From Pseudobdellovibrio sp031428275 (GTDB lineage Bacteria; Bdellovibrionota; Bdellovibrionia; Bdellovibrionales; Bdellovibrionaceae): a DNA stretch of 64,000 nucleotides. Location: the NCBI GenBank assembly GCA_031428275.1, contig JANPPC010000013.1:124001-188000 (forward strand). The letters run 5' to 3'. This document shows, one piece after another, positions 34,800-42,823 of the stretch; the stretch's first letter is position 1, and each line of letters begins with the position of its first letter. The notes beneath the pieces are model-generated. The model did not search any database. It was not told where the DNA came from and saw only the letters and a list, made by a program, of their open reading frames with translations. A program made the position numbers and the translations under genes.

Positions 34800-36169
34800 A
34801 GACAAAACCTTTCGACCATCTGTTGATAAAAATAAGTCGCTTTTTCAAGATCTTCGATTTTAACATGTTCTTCGGCCGTATGCACATTTCCTTCGCGAAC
34901 CCCTGCGCCAATGCAGATACATTCGATATTAAGGCGTGTAAACAAGCTGGCTTCGTTTGTTGAAGCTAGGGATATGCACCTTGCATCAAGACCCATCTTC
35001 TCTAAAACGCTTTGGGCTGTTTTAATTAGAACTGAGCTTTCCGGCGTACGAAACGGCTTTTTGTAGTCGGTAATTCTGAACTGCGCGCCTACGCCATCGC
35101 AAACAGCTTGAATTTTTGCCATCCATTTTTCGTATTGCTCTTGCGTGATGTTAGGAAGAATTCGGCAAGATCCCCCCATCAAAATACTATCTTCGAAAGT
35201 GCGTATAATGCCTATACTTAATGTTGAGTGCGAAGGTTCGAAATCGCCATCTTCGAACTGCTGCATATCTAATTCAACATCTTGTAGAACTTTATAAATT
35301 TGATTCAATTTTACTAAGCTTGAATTTTTTAAGTGTGATACGAAATCAAGCTCGATCATCGCTTGATTGGGGATCATATTGAACCGCGTGCCACCATCGG
35401 CCTCGATCAAAATCATGTTGTCGGGCATCTTTTGTAAATACTCGAACATTTTTTTTATCGCGTTATCACCTAAATGCGGCGTCGACGAATGCGCAGATTG
35501 GCCCGCAAATAGTTTTGTTTGCGTTGAAGTAGATTCCATAAGTTCGCGACCCGATTTATATTTGCGCTCTTCGATCGGGATCGGCAGCCTAATATCAACG
35601 ACCGCAAACCCTTTAGCTGCCTGAATGATTTTTAAGTTACTGGTTTCACCGATTAAGGCATACTTTGCATTAAGCTTATTTTTACGAATCAGCCGAAGCG
35701 CGCCCTGCATTCCGGTCTCTTCGCCAAAAGTTCCAACTAAAACGGGCTTCAATTTAGAAAATGTATTTTGCTTAAAAGCTCTAAGTGCATTCAGTTTACA
35801 AATAAAATCTAATTTTACTTCAGCTGCACCCAAGCCGTAAATTTTTCCGTCATCAATACTGGCATCAAAAGGGTTAGACCCATTCTTCTTCCATAAAACG
35901 AAGTTTCCCGGGTCGATCGTGTCTAAATGTGTTTGTAATAAAAATTCATTATCGCCCGGTTTAAAGGGCTGGGTGCGCACTAATATATTAGCATGCGAAA
36001 TTCCGTTTTGAACTTCTTGCATAACTTCAACATTAAGCCCCGCTTCGCGCGCCAGATAAGCTAGGAACTCGACGACTTCAACCGTTGAACTAGACGGAGA
36101 ACTATCTAAAGCAATAAGCTTTCGACAGTTCTCAATCAGTTCTGAGCGGCTAGCTTCATCTAAATTCAA
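34796..36169 (-). CDS. M20-family metallo-deacylase (candidate succinylglutamate desuccinylase)
   Basis: This 457-residue M20 amidohydrolase has THLDTIDPG with His81 and Asp83, and FGEETG with Glu150 and Glu151. At the metal-bridging position the usual Asp is Glu117 (GLGAAEVKLD). Relatives remove acyl groups from N-acyl amino acids (ArgE, DapE, LysK). Here it sits where AstE would act. The chosen start is TTG at 36169, just after the aminotransferase stop with AGGG upstream; another TTG at 36235 would overlap that gene by 65 bp. Confidence 0.85.
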   Translation of the reverse strand: MNLDEASRSELIENCRKLIALDSSPSSSTVEVVEFLAYLAREAGLNVEVMQEVQNGISHANILVRTQPFKPGDNEFLLQTHLDTIDPGNFVLWKKNGSNPFDASIDDGKIYGLGAAEVKLDFICKLNALRAFKQNTFSKLKPVLVGTFGEETGMQGALRLIRKNKLNAKYALIGETSNLKIIQAAKGFAVVDIRLPIPIEERKYKSGRELMESTSTQTKLFAGQSAHSSTPHLGDNAIKKMFEYLQKMPDNMILIEADGGTRFNMIPNQAMIELDFVSHLKNSSLVKLNQIYKVLQDVELDMQQFEDGDFEPSHSTLSIGIIRTFEDSILMGGSCRILPNITQEQYEKWMAKIQAVCDGVGAQFRITDYKKPFRTPESSVLIKTAQSVLEKMGLDARCISLASTNEASLFTRLNIECICIGAGVREGNVHTAEEHVKIEDLEKATYFYQQMVERFCL

Positions 36170-36170
36170 A

Positions 36171-37592
36171 TTAAATTCCCTGCAATAGTGATTTTTCGAC
36201 AATTTGTAAAGCCAGCTCGATATCTTGATCTTCAATAATAGCCGGTACTAAAAAGCGAATCCTGACGGGATCCTTACCGCAGCTAAATGCGATCAGGCCA
36301 TTATTGAAAAGTTTTTTAATTAAAGCTTCAACTTGTTCTTTTTTTCCGCCGAACGGCGTGAACGCAATCATTAAACCCATGCCGCCCGCATCTTGTGCGA
36401 TGTTTTTACAAGTTGTTTCATTTAAACGATTTAAGCCTTGAACAAACTTTTGGTGAATTTTCAATATGCGACCGTTCGGCCCCAGGTAACCTTCTTCAAG
36501 CATGTTCAAGATTTCTAAACCCGCAGACATTGAAGCGGTACCGCCAGAAAATGTACCCGCGATTAAGCCCGGCTTCGGATTGTATTCTGCAGTATAAAGT
36601 GTCGCACCAAGCTGAACGGTTTTAGCAATAGTTACGATATCTACATATTGGCCAAGGTCCATGGTTTCGAAAGCGAAGAATTCTCCGGTGCGGGCAAAGG
36701 TTTGCACTTCATCAGCCCATACAGCGATATTATTTTTCTTACAGAACTCAAGCATCGGCACATAAAATTCGCGCGGGGTAGGAGTAAATCCCCCTTCACC
36801 TAACATCGGCTCAAAAATAAAAACCGCGACGTCTTTTTCATGTTTTGCATATTGCTCTTTCATGTAATTAAGCGCGCGTTCTGAACTTTGTGAATCTTTT
36901 TTGTCGTAGTTCGGAATATGAATCACTTCGCCGTAACTTGGCAAACCTTGCTTGTAAGCCGCATTATCAGTGACCTCTGCCATCATTGTCGAACGACCTG
37001 CGAAAGCGTTTTTCATCGCGAAGATATACTTCGCGGGAGAATTTTTCTGACGAGCAATTTTTAACGCATTTTCATTAGCCATTGTGCCGCAGGTTGAAAA
37101 CCATGCGTGCTTTAAATTACTTTTGCGCCCGGCAATTTGAACTAGTTTTTCAGTTAACTTCCAATAATCATTATTAGGTTGAATATTACCTTGCATTACG
37201 ACATCAGATAATGAGCCACGCACTGCAGCTTTCATGACCCGAGGGTTACTGTGACCCATTATGTGAATTCCGATACCATTAATTAAATCTAATTTAATAC
37301 TACCGTCCTCTAGTTCGACGTAAGGTCCGCGGCCCGCGCCGGTTCCAATGTAGTTGTGATAAAGTGGGCGACCGCGTAAGACGCCTGTTTTATCAATTAA
37401 CTTTTTTGAATGTTCAATCAGCCCAGGTTGCGCCGGGCGAATCGTGTTGATTTCGCTATTGATAACCATAACCTCGTCGACCAAATCGTTTACTAAGTTT
37501 TCAACTCCGGGATCGTTTGCGATTTTACGGCCAACTAAAGTTTCGTCAGAATTTTCTACTTTACTGAATGCGTTCTTCAAAGCGGATAACAT
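36171..37592 (-). CDS. Class III PLP aminotransferase (candidate succinylornithine or lysine aminotransferase)
   Basis: This 473-residue PLP enzyme shows FEPMLGEGGFTPTP, WADEVQTFARTG and VTIAKTVQLGATLY with the Schiff-base lysine in AKTVQ. GTFSGGTASMSAGLEIL, in place of the usual TFGGNP block, recalls lysine 6-aminotransferase. As the first gene of an operon with astA and astD it may fill the AstC step. ATG at 37592 has GAAAGG upstream; a TTG 42 bp earlier is less likely. Confidence 0.85.
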   Translation of the reverse strand: MLSALKNAFSKVENSDETLVGRKIANDPGVENLVNDLVDEVMVINSEINTIRPAQPGLIEHSKKLIDKTGVLRGRPLYHNYIGTGAGRGPYVELEDGSIKLDLINGIGIHIMGHSNPRVMKAAVRGSLSDVVMQGNIQPNNDYWKLTEKLVQIAGRKSNLKHAWFSTCGTMANENALKIARQKNSPAKYIFAMKNAFAGRSTMMAEVTDNAAYKQGLPSYGEVIHIPNYDKKDSQSSERALNYMKEQYAKHEKDVAVFIFEPMLGEGGFTPTPREFYVPMLEFCKKNNIAVWADEVQTFARTGEFFAFETMDLGQYVDIVTIAKTVQLGATLYTAEYNPKPGLIAGTFSGGTASMSAGLEILNMLEEGYLGPNGRILKIHQKFVQGLNRLNETTCKNIAQDAGGMGLMIAFTPFGGKKEQVEALIKKLFNNGLIAFSCGKDPVRIRFLVPAIIEDQDIELALQIVEKSLLQGI

Positions 37593-37720
37593 AAATGACC
37601 TTTCATTTTCGAGTCTTGTAAAACCTAATCGCAATTAAGTTATGTAACTAAGTTTCAATATTTTACCTCGGTCTAGTAGTGCGTGACAATGTCGACATCT
37701 TCTTTGTAGACTTTGGCTCT

Positions 37721-38485
37721 ATGCCGCAAGAAAATGTGCAGAAAAACATACAGATTTCGCAGCTTTTTGAAGAAGGCTTGGCGTTGCAACAGCAGAAAAA
37801 CTGGGATAGCGCCCTAGACTTGTACCAGCAGGCCCTAGACAAAAGTCCAGCCACGATAAATGCCAATCAGGCTTCTGCCATTTATCATAACATGTCGACC
37901 GTCGCCTTCGAAAAATCTGATTTTCTGAAGGCCTACGTATGGTCTAAAAAAGCGGTTTTGCTTAACCCGGGAAATAAAATTGCCGGCGAATCTTTAAAGC
38001 AACACTCAAAAAAATTTGAAATTCCGCAAGTTGCCCACCAAATTTCTGGCTACGAAAATTTAAAAAGTGTAATTCGGTTAGCTTCGGTTGATTTATACGC
38101 TATTTTAACTTTAGTTTTTTTCTTTTTCACTCTGTCTTTGATGTTTAAAAATATAATTACCAATAAAAGAAACGCGACTGAAAATTTACCTAAAAAATCT
38201 TTTTCATGGCAATCGGCTTTGTTTTATTCATTAACCGTTCTGATGTTTGGGGTAACTTTAATTTCTTGGAATGATGAAGCTACTTTACGTGGATTAGTTA
38301 TCGCCGAGAAAACGGCCGTTCAAACCGCGCCAGGTGAAAATAAGCCCGTTATTTTCGAAGTTCAACCAGGTATCGAAGTTGAAGTTTTACAAGTTCAAGC
38401 TGACTACGTTCAGGTGCGCTACCCCGGAGCATTTTCGGGATGGATTCCGAAAAAAAGCATCGAAGTTCTTTCTATTTCGCAGTAG
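37721..38485 (+). CDS. TPR / two-helix membrane / SH3 protein (BatE-like)
   Basis: This protein of 254 residues from ATG 37721, or 268 from GTG 37679, has an N-terminal TPR region (LFEEGLALQQQKNWDSALDLY, ASAIYHNMSTVAFEKSDFLKA). Two transmembrane helices follow (AILTLVFFFFTLSLMF and ALFYSLTVLMFGVTL), then a bacterial SH3 domain (AVQTAPGENKPVIFEVQPGI ... GWIPKKSIEVL). The TPR-membrane-SH3 order matches BatE of aerotolerance operons, though batA-batD are not adjacent. Neither start has a clear ribosome-binding site. It is divergent from the aminotransferase operon. Confidence 0.65.
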   Translation: MPQENVQKNIQISQLFEEGLALQQQKNWDSALDLYQQALDKSPATINANQASAIYHNMSTVAFEKSDFLKAYVWSKKAVLLNPGNKIAGESLKQHSKKFEIPQVAHQISGYENLKSVIRLASVDLYAILTLVFFFFTLSLMFKNIITNKRNATENLPKKSFSWQSALFYSLTVLMFGVTLISWNDEATLRGLVIAEKTAVQTAPGENKPVIFEVQPGIEVEVLQVQADYVQVRYPGAFSGWIPKKSIEVLSISQ

Positions 38486-38594
38486 CACAATATCGCTGCC
38501 GATTTCAGCATATTTTCAAGTTAGTTGCACAATTCTATGCGAAAATTTTTGACATCAAACAGGCATTCGGGTCTTATCAATTTAGGTGCATATT

Positions 38595-39335
38595 ATGATA
38601 AGTAAGAGCTTGAAATTATTATTCATTTTGTCGGTTTTTCAACTTTTTGTTGGTTGCGCTTCGGATGCAACTCGGGCCGAAACTCCGGAAGGGGCGTTCA
38701 AAATTGCACAAGAGTTCGAGGCAGCAGATCGCTTTGAAATCGCATTGATCAAGTACTCAGACGTTAAAAATAAATTTCCATACAGCTCTTATGCTGTTTT
38801 AGCTGAACTTGCGATAGCTGATGTTCAGTATAAACGTGAATCGTACCCAGAAGCCCAAATTGCGTATCAAAACTTTCGCGAACTTCACCCTAAGCATCCC
38901 AAAATCGATTTCGTCATTTTTAGAATTGCAATGAGCTACTATTTGCAATTGCCAGAAACAATCGATCGGGATTTAAGCCTAGCGCAAGATGCAATCTACA
39001 GCTTTAATGAAGTTATTAAACTTTACCCGAATTCAGAACATTTAAAAGATGCGCGCGAATATCGCGAAAAATCGTATGTGATGTTAGTTGAAAAAGAGCT
39101 CTATGTTGCAGACTTTTACTACAAGCAAAAAAAGTATGATTCATCGCTGGCTCGTTACGAAAGCGCCTACCGTAAGTATCCAGGCTTTGGCTATGACCCG
39201 AAATCATTACTGGGTGCAGCCCGCGCAGCTAAAAAAATCGAAGATGCTAAAAAGCAAAAAGAATACTCAGGTATTCTAATTTCTAAATTCAGTAACTCTG
39301 AAGAAGCTAAAACGGCTAAGAGCGAGGGTCTTTAA
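38595..39335 (+). CDS. bamD: BamD-like outer-membrane lipoprotein
   Basis: This 246-residue lipoprotein (lipobox LFVGC, Cys22) carries five TPR-like repeats such as YSDVKNKFPYSSYAVLAELA and YPEAQIAYQNFRELHPKHPK. These are diagnostic of BamD/ComL, an essential part of the BAM complex that inserts outer-membrane barrels. The ATG at 38595 was chosen because AGGTG lies six bases upstream; a GTG at 38586 overlaps that site. Its stop overlaps the next start by one base (TAATG). Confidence 0.85.
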   Translation: MISKSLKLLFILSVFQLFVGCASDATRAETPEGAFKIAQEFEAADRFEIALIKYSDVKNKFPYSSYAVLAELAIADVQYKRESYPEAQIAYQNFRELHPKHPKIDFVIFRIAMSYYLQLPETIDRDLSLAQDAIYSFNEVIKLYPNSEHLKDAREYREKSYVMLVEKELYVADFYYKQKKYDSSLARYESAYRKYPGFGYDPKSLLGAARAAKKIEDAKKQKEYSGILISKFSNSEEAKTAKSEGL

Positions 39336-40057
39336 TGAAATCGTTTTCTCAGCAATTGATTGATGAAGCTCGAGTCGCTTTTATTGAGGGTGATTACAAA
39401 ACTGCTGAGCCCTTGTTAAATCAGCCAACATTAATTAATTCACGCAATACTGAAATATTTCAAATGCTTGCAACGATTTACTATGATCAGGGTAAATTCA
39501 ATAAAGCGATTAAAACTTTCAAACGAGCCTTAGAAATTGATCCTGGCTATACTGATGCGTCGGTAGGTCTTTCGATTATTTTAAATGATATCGGCCGCTA
39601 TGATGATGCAAAAAAAGTTTTTGAAGACGCTAAAGCTAGACTAGATTCTAAAAAGCAGTCTTCCGAGCCTAATGTAAATGAAAAGTTTGCAGCGAAGCAT
39701 GCTGAGCTAGCTGATATGTACTTACAACACAAACGCTATAATGAATCGATCGAGCAATACACGAAGGCCCAGCAGCTTTCTGATAAAAAAGCTGACTATG
39801 CAGTACGAATTGCTGAGTGTTTCGTTCAAGCGGGCCAAAAAGATAAAGCAATTAAAGAATTAAAAGCAATCTTGCAGGCCGACCCTAAGCTAGTTACCCC
39901 TCGACTGAAGCTTGGTTTAATTTTATACAATGGGCATCATATTGCCGAAGCCGTCGACCAGTGGGAGAATATCTTACGCTATGATCCAAAAAACCAAGAA
40001 GCACTTCGCTACTTGAAGATGGCTCAAGCGGCTGGCGTTACGACTCTTTCATTTTAA
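39335..40057 (+). CDS. TPR-repeat protein
   Basis: This 240-residue cytoplasmic protein is built almost wholly of TPRs: FQMLATIYYDQGKFNKAIKT, ALEIDPGYTDASVGLSIIL, ELADMYLQHKRYNESIEQYT and VRIAECFVQAGQKDKAIKEL are successive repeats. There is no signal peptide. Such proteins are scaffolds; partner unknown. It overlaps bamD by one base and precedes hpt by 11 bp, so the three are probably co-transcribed. Confidence 0.75.
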   Translation: MKSFSQQLIDEARVAFIEGDYKTAEPLLNQPTLINSRNTEIFQMLATIYYDQGKFNKAIKTFKRALEIDPGYTDASVGLSIILNDIGRYDDAKKVFEDAKARLDSKKQSSEPNVNEKFAAKHAELADMYLQHKRYNESIEQYTKAQQLSDKKADYAVRIAECFVQAGQKDKAIKELKAILQADPKLVTPRLKLGLILYNGHHIAEAVDQWENILRYDPKNQEALRYLKMAQAAGVTTLSF

Positions 40058-40068
40058 AAGGAACTTAT

Positions 40069-40587
40069 ATGGCACAAATTAAAGACGAAATGACATCTTT
40101 CTTATCTAAAGAAGATATAGCTAAACTAGTTTCTAAATTAGCAACGCAAATCGAAAACGATTACGAAGGTAAAGACATCATCTTCATCTGCCCGCTACGT
40201 GGGTCTATGCACTTTACAGCTGATTTAATGAGAAAAGTTGGTTTGATGCAGCAAGTAGATTTCGTTTATGTGCAATCAACTGAAAAAGGCGGAGCGATCC
40301 GCATGACAAAAGATATTTCAATCAATATCACTAACAAACACGTGATCATCGTTGAAGAAGTGATCGACACGGCACGCACGTTAAGTTTCTTACAAAGTCG
40401 TTTATTGTCTTCAAACCCAGCTTCATTAAAGATCGTTACACTTTTAGACAAACCGGCCCGTCGTGAGTTGCCTATCCGTGCAGATTATATAGGTAAAACG
40501 ATCGAAGATCGCTATGTCGTTGGCTACGGGATGGATTCTGAAGAAATGGGAAGAAATTATTCTGATATCTACGTTCTAAAGAACTAG
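40069..40587 (+). CDS. hpt: Hypoxanthine phosphoribosyltransferase
   Basis: This 172-residue PRTase has KDIIFICPLRGSMHFTADL, the PRPP loop IIVEEVIDTARTL, and LLDKPARR with DYIGKTIEDRYVVGYGMD, all typical of bacterial HPRT. It converts hypoxanthine or guanine plus PRPP to IMP or GMP, a purine salvage step valuable to a predator taking up prey bases. The PRPP loop has DTA where DTG is usual. AAGGAAC precedes the start. Confidence 0.92.
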   Translation: MAQIKDEMTSFLSKEDIAKLVSKLATQIENDYEGKDIIFICPLRGSMHFTADLMRKVGLMQQVDFVYVQSTEKGGAIRMTKDISINITNKHVIIVEEVIDTARTLSFLQSRLLSSNPASLKIVTLLDKPARRELPIRADYIGKTIEDRYVVGYGMDSEEMGRNYSDIYVLKN

Positions 40588-40588
40588 A

Positions 40589-40666
40589 TTAACCCATTAA
40601 AGCGTTTACAACGAACAGGGTAATTACACACACAACATATAATAGTACAAACTGTTTAGGGATCAT
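40589..40666 (-). CDS. 25-residue membrane microprotein
   Basis: This 26-codon frame (25 residues plus TAA) reads MIPKQFVLLYVVCVITLFVV and ends NALMG. It is one hydrophobic helix with a short polar N-terminus. GGAGGAA lies four bases before the ATG (40671-40677), a better ribosome-binding site than most genes here have. It lies tail to tail with hpt, just past its stop, and its own 5' side faces the pilus operon. Function is unknown; small single-helix proteins often regulate membrane partners. Confidence 0.6.
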   Translation of the reverse strand: MIPKQFVLLYVVCVITLFVVNALMG

Positions 40667-40877
40667 AAGCTTCCTCCGCTGTGTGAAACATAATTAATTG
40701 CTACAACCTTAGAATAGTTGAGTTCGCGGTGACCTACAAATATTCGCAAAAAAACACGCCCTAGGTCGAGATACCGTCTTCATTCGAGACTTCAGATCAA
40801 AGCTAATTAGCGCTGGCTAAAACTAAAGTATTTCCCAAAAACAGACGATAAGTACACATAATCCATAAGGGGGATCT
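40667..40877. other. Intergenic region upstream of the Tad pilus operon
   Basis: This 211-bp region separates the microprotein from the Flp pilin gene and must carry the pilus operon promoter. TCGAGA occurs twice (around 40768 and 40785). A strong ribosome-binding site AAGGGGGA lies at 40867-40874. I could not assign -35 and -10 elements with confidence. Confidence 0.4.
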
Positions 40878-41078
40878 ATGAAGTTCTTATCTAATTTACG
40901 TAATCGCATGCGTGAAAATCTATTAAAAAATCAACGCGGCCAAGGAGCAACTGAGTATATCCTGTTACTGGTTGTTGTCGTTGGCTTGGTCCTGGCTTTC
41001 AAAAAACCGATTATGGAAAAAATGAAAGCTAAAGTTGGCGATCTTGGAACTTCAATGGACCAAGTAATTGCTGAATAA
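40878..41078 (+). CDS. flp: Flp-type major pilin precursor
   Basis: This 66-residue protein is a type IVb prepilin. The leader ends in LKNQRG and the mature part begins QGATEYILLLVVVVGLVLAF, with Glu at +5 followed by Tyr, as in Flp pilins. Prepilin peptidase would cut after the Gly. Length is normal for Flp. AAGGGGGA precedes the start. It heads a long Tad operon that extends to at least 50 kb. Confidence 0.88.
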   Translation: MKFLSNLRNRMRENLLKNQRGQGATEYILLLVVVVGLVLAFKKPIMEKMKAKVGDLGTSMDQVIAE

Positions 41079-41084
41079 TTATTT

Positions 41085-41294
41085 ATGACTATCGAGTACG
41101 TACTCCTCATGATTATGGGCGGCGTTTTATTTATGTCGGCCCTGATGAAAGCACCTAAAAAAGGCTTTGAACAAGGCGGGGTACGGCTTGCCGCAAGAGT
41201 TGAAACACAAATCGCAACGGGCACTGGGTTTAAACCCTTCCCGACCGGAGCCGGTGATGAAGACAAACGTGTTCCTTGGATCGATAAAGAATAA
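41085..41294 (+). CDS. Small pilin-like protein without a leader
   Basis: This 69-residue protein opens MTIEYVLLMIMGGVLFMSA, which resembles the mature end of a Flp pilin with the Glu-Tyr pair, but it has no positively charged leader or cleavage glycine. The rest is short and polar (KAPKKGFEQGGVRLAARV). It lies six bases after flp without a ribosome-binding site, so translation may be coupled. It may be a minor pilin-like subunit; function is inference. Confidence 0.55.
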   Translation: MTIEYVLLMIMGGVLFMSALMKAPKKGFEQGGVRLAARVETQIATGTGFKPFPTGAGDEDKRVPWIDKE

Positions 41295-41550
41295 GCGTGG
41301 GCAGTTCGCTATTGAAGCGGTGCTGCTAATGACTGTTCTTGTAGGAGCTTTTGTTTTTGTTACACAAAAAGCTCGTGAAATGAAACTGATTCAAAATCTA
41401 GCTTCAAAGCCTATGGAACAACTTTCAACAATGACCGGATACGGAAGTTGGAAACAACAGTGTTCGGCCCAAGGTAAATCAAACCGTGAAACTTTAGGTA
41501 AATGCCACCCTAATTCTATTCATCGCTCTCTTAGTTCGGACCCTTTATGA
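41257..41550 (+). CDS. Minor pilin / TadE-like prepilin
   Basis: This 97-residue protein has a leader ending in KNKRG and then QFAIEAVLLMTVLVGAFVFV, with Glu at +5 as prepilin peptidase substrates require. The start at 41257 overlaps the previous gene by 38 bp and is preceded by GGAG eight bases upstream; an earlier ATG at 41167 would run through the previous gene and bury the leader. It overlaps the next gene by 4 bp (ATGA). Confidence 0.7.
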   Translation: MKTNVFLGSIKNKRGQFAIEAVLLMTVLVGAFVFVTQKAREMKLIQNLASKPMEQLSTMTGYGSWKQQCSAQGKSNRETLGKCHPNSIHRSLSSDPL

Positions 41551-42257
41551 TGAAATTAGCTATTAATAAAACTAAACCTTCGATGCTTCGATCTAATTCT
41601 GGTTTTATTATCGCTGATTTTTTATTTTCATTCGTCTTAGTTATCGGAATCGGAATTGTTATTTTCGGTTTAACTTTTTCATTAGCGACCATTGAAGTGG
41701 CGCAATATATTGTTTGGTCAAGTGCGCGCAACTTTGCGGCCGGCAACGTCAGTGAATCGGCGGCCAGCAATCAAGCCACGTTAAAATTTAATAATTTAAG
41801 TCAGCAATTTCCGTTATTAACTGGGCAAGGCGCCACGGGCTCGGCTTGGTTTACGCTTGATGAGTACAAAGTCGGAAACCTTGCGCGAATCGATCAAGAT
41901 CTGTCGGCCAAAATAGCTGTTGATCTGCCCAATCGCGATCCAAATAATGAAGAACGTCAGCCTTGGATCGGCGCTAGCGCAAAAATTTACTTAAAACTAT
42001 TTGCGGGTTTGCAAATTCCGTTTTTAGGAAAAATAGCAACTGATACTTCAACTTTTGCATTTCCGGTACGCGCTTTTATCATTCGAAGTCCTAGCCAAGC
42101 CGAATGCAGTGCTTTTTATAATTTCGATAATCGATTCGTAAAAGGCATAAAGCCTTCGAATCAATTTTTGCAAATGACCAGTGCTACGATGGTCTCACCA
42201 CCGACCGAGGGCGAACAGCGGGAAGCCTACGTAAATCAGGAAGACAACGGATGCTAA
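41547..42257 (+). CDS. TadE/TadG-like pilus assembly protein
   Basis: This 236-residue protein has a short N-terminus, then RSNSGFIIADFLFSFVLVIG as a pilin-like hydrophobic helix and a long periplasmic domain. Position and topology fit TadE/TadG pseudopilins. It overlaps the preceding gene by 4 bp and the next by 7 bp, so it is in the middle of a translationally coupled set of minor pilins. Exact class is uncertain. Confidence 0.65.
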   Translation: MMKLAINKTKPSMLRSNSGFIIADFLFSFVLVIGIGIVIFGLTFSLATIEVAQYIVWSSARNFAAGNVSESAASNQATLKFNNLSQQFPLLTGQGATGSAWFTLDEYKVGNLARIDQDLSAKIAVDLPNRDPNNEERQPWIGASAKIYLKLFAGLQIPFLGKIATDTSTFAFPVRAFIIRSPSQAECSAFYNFDNRFVKGIKPSNQFLQMTSATMVSPPTEGEQREAYVNQEDNGC

Positions 42258-42814
42258 AAACCCGAAAGAATCGAAAATTTAAAAAATCAGAAAAAGGCAT
42301 GGCGATTATCGAATCAATCCCCGTGCTATTTTTGCTAGTTGTGGTATTTAATTTTTCGTTGGGTTTTTTTGGCGCGGTTCATTCAGGAATTTTAAATTCA
42401 ATCGCTTCTTATAACTATACCTTAGAGACTTTTCGTTTTAAGTCGAACTTGGTTTATTTTCGACCCGGCGCTGCCGGAACTAACTATTTAAAATCACAAA
42501 ATCGAGTTCATGGCACCGTACAAGAAGGTAGCGTCGCACAAGCCGGTGGAAAAGAAGATAAAGGTAAGTGGCCAGCAACCATGCGCGGAATAACTTTAAA
42601 CTACGAAAAAGGTAATGCACGGAGGGGTCTGGCTAATGTGAATACGGCTGGCGGTACCGAAAGTGATCGAAACTTCGGTGGCAAAGAAAGCTCGACTAAC
42701 ATCTGGTTTGCAGATTCAAAGTACAAGCCAGTAGAAGGAACTTCAATACAAACGCCTAGAATATGGATCAAGACCGTTTATGGAATATGTCTAACAACCG
42801 ATTGTGGTGAGTAG
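42251..42814 (+). CDS. TadE-like pseudopilin
   Basis: This 187-residue protein has a basic leader KKSEKG and mature start MAIIESIPVLFLLVVVFNFS, with Glu at +5, a prepilin-peptidase signature. A larger periplasmic domain follows, with a C-terminal pair of cysteines (GICLTTDCGE). It is probably a minor pseudopilin that primes or caps the type IVb pilus. CpaB begins 9 bp downstream. Confidence 0.7.
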   Translation: MLKTRKNRKFKKSEKGMAIIESIPVLFLLVVVFNFSLGFFGAVHSGILNSIASYNYTLETFRFKSNLVYFRPGAAGTNYLKSQNRVHGTVQEGSVAQAGGKEDKGKWPATMRGITLNYEKGNARRGLANVNTAGGTESDRNFGGKESSTNIWFADSKYKPVEGTSIQTPRIWIKTVYGICLTTDCGE

Positions 42815-42823
42815 GAGTTCAAT

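Noticed and set aside
36171..36235. Long overlap of the M20 gene with the aminotransferase
   Set aside because: The upstream start is a TTG without a ribosome-binding site; a TTG at 36169 with AGGG upstream removes the overlap.
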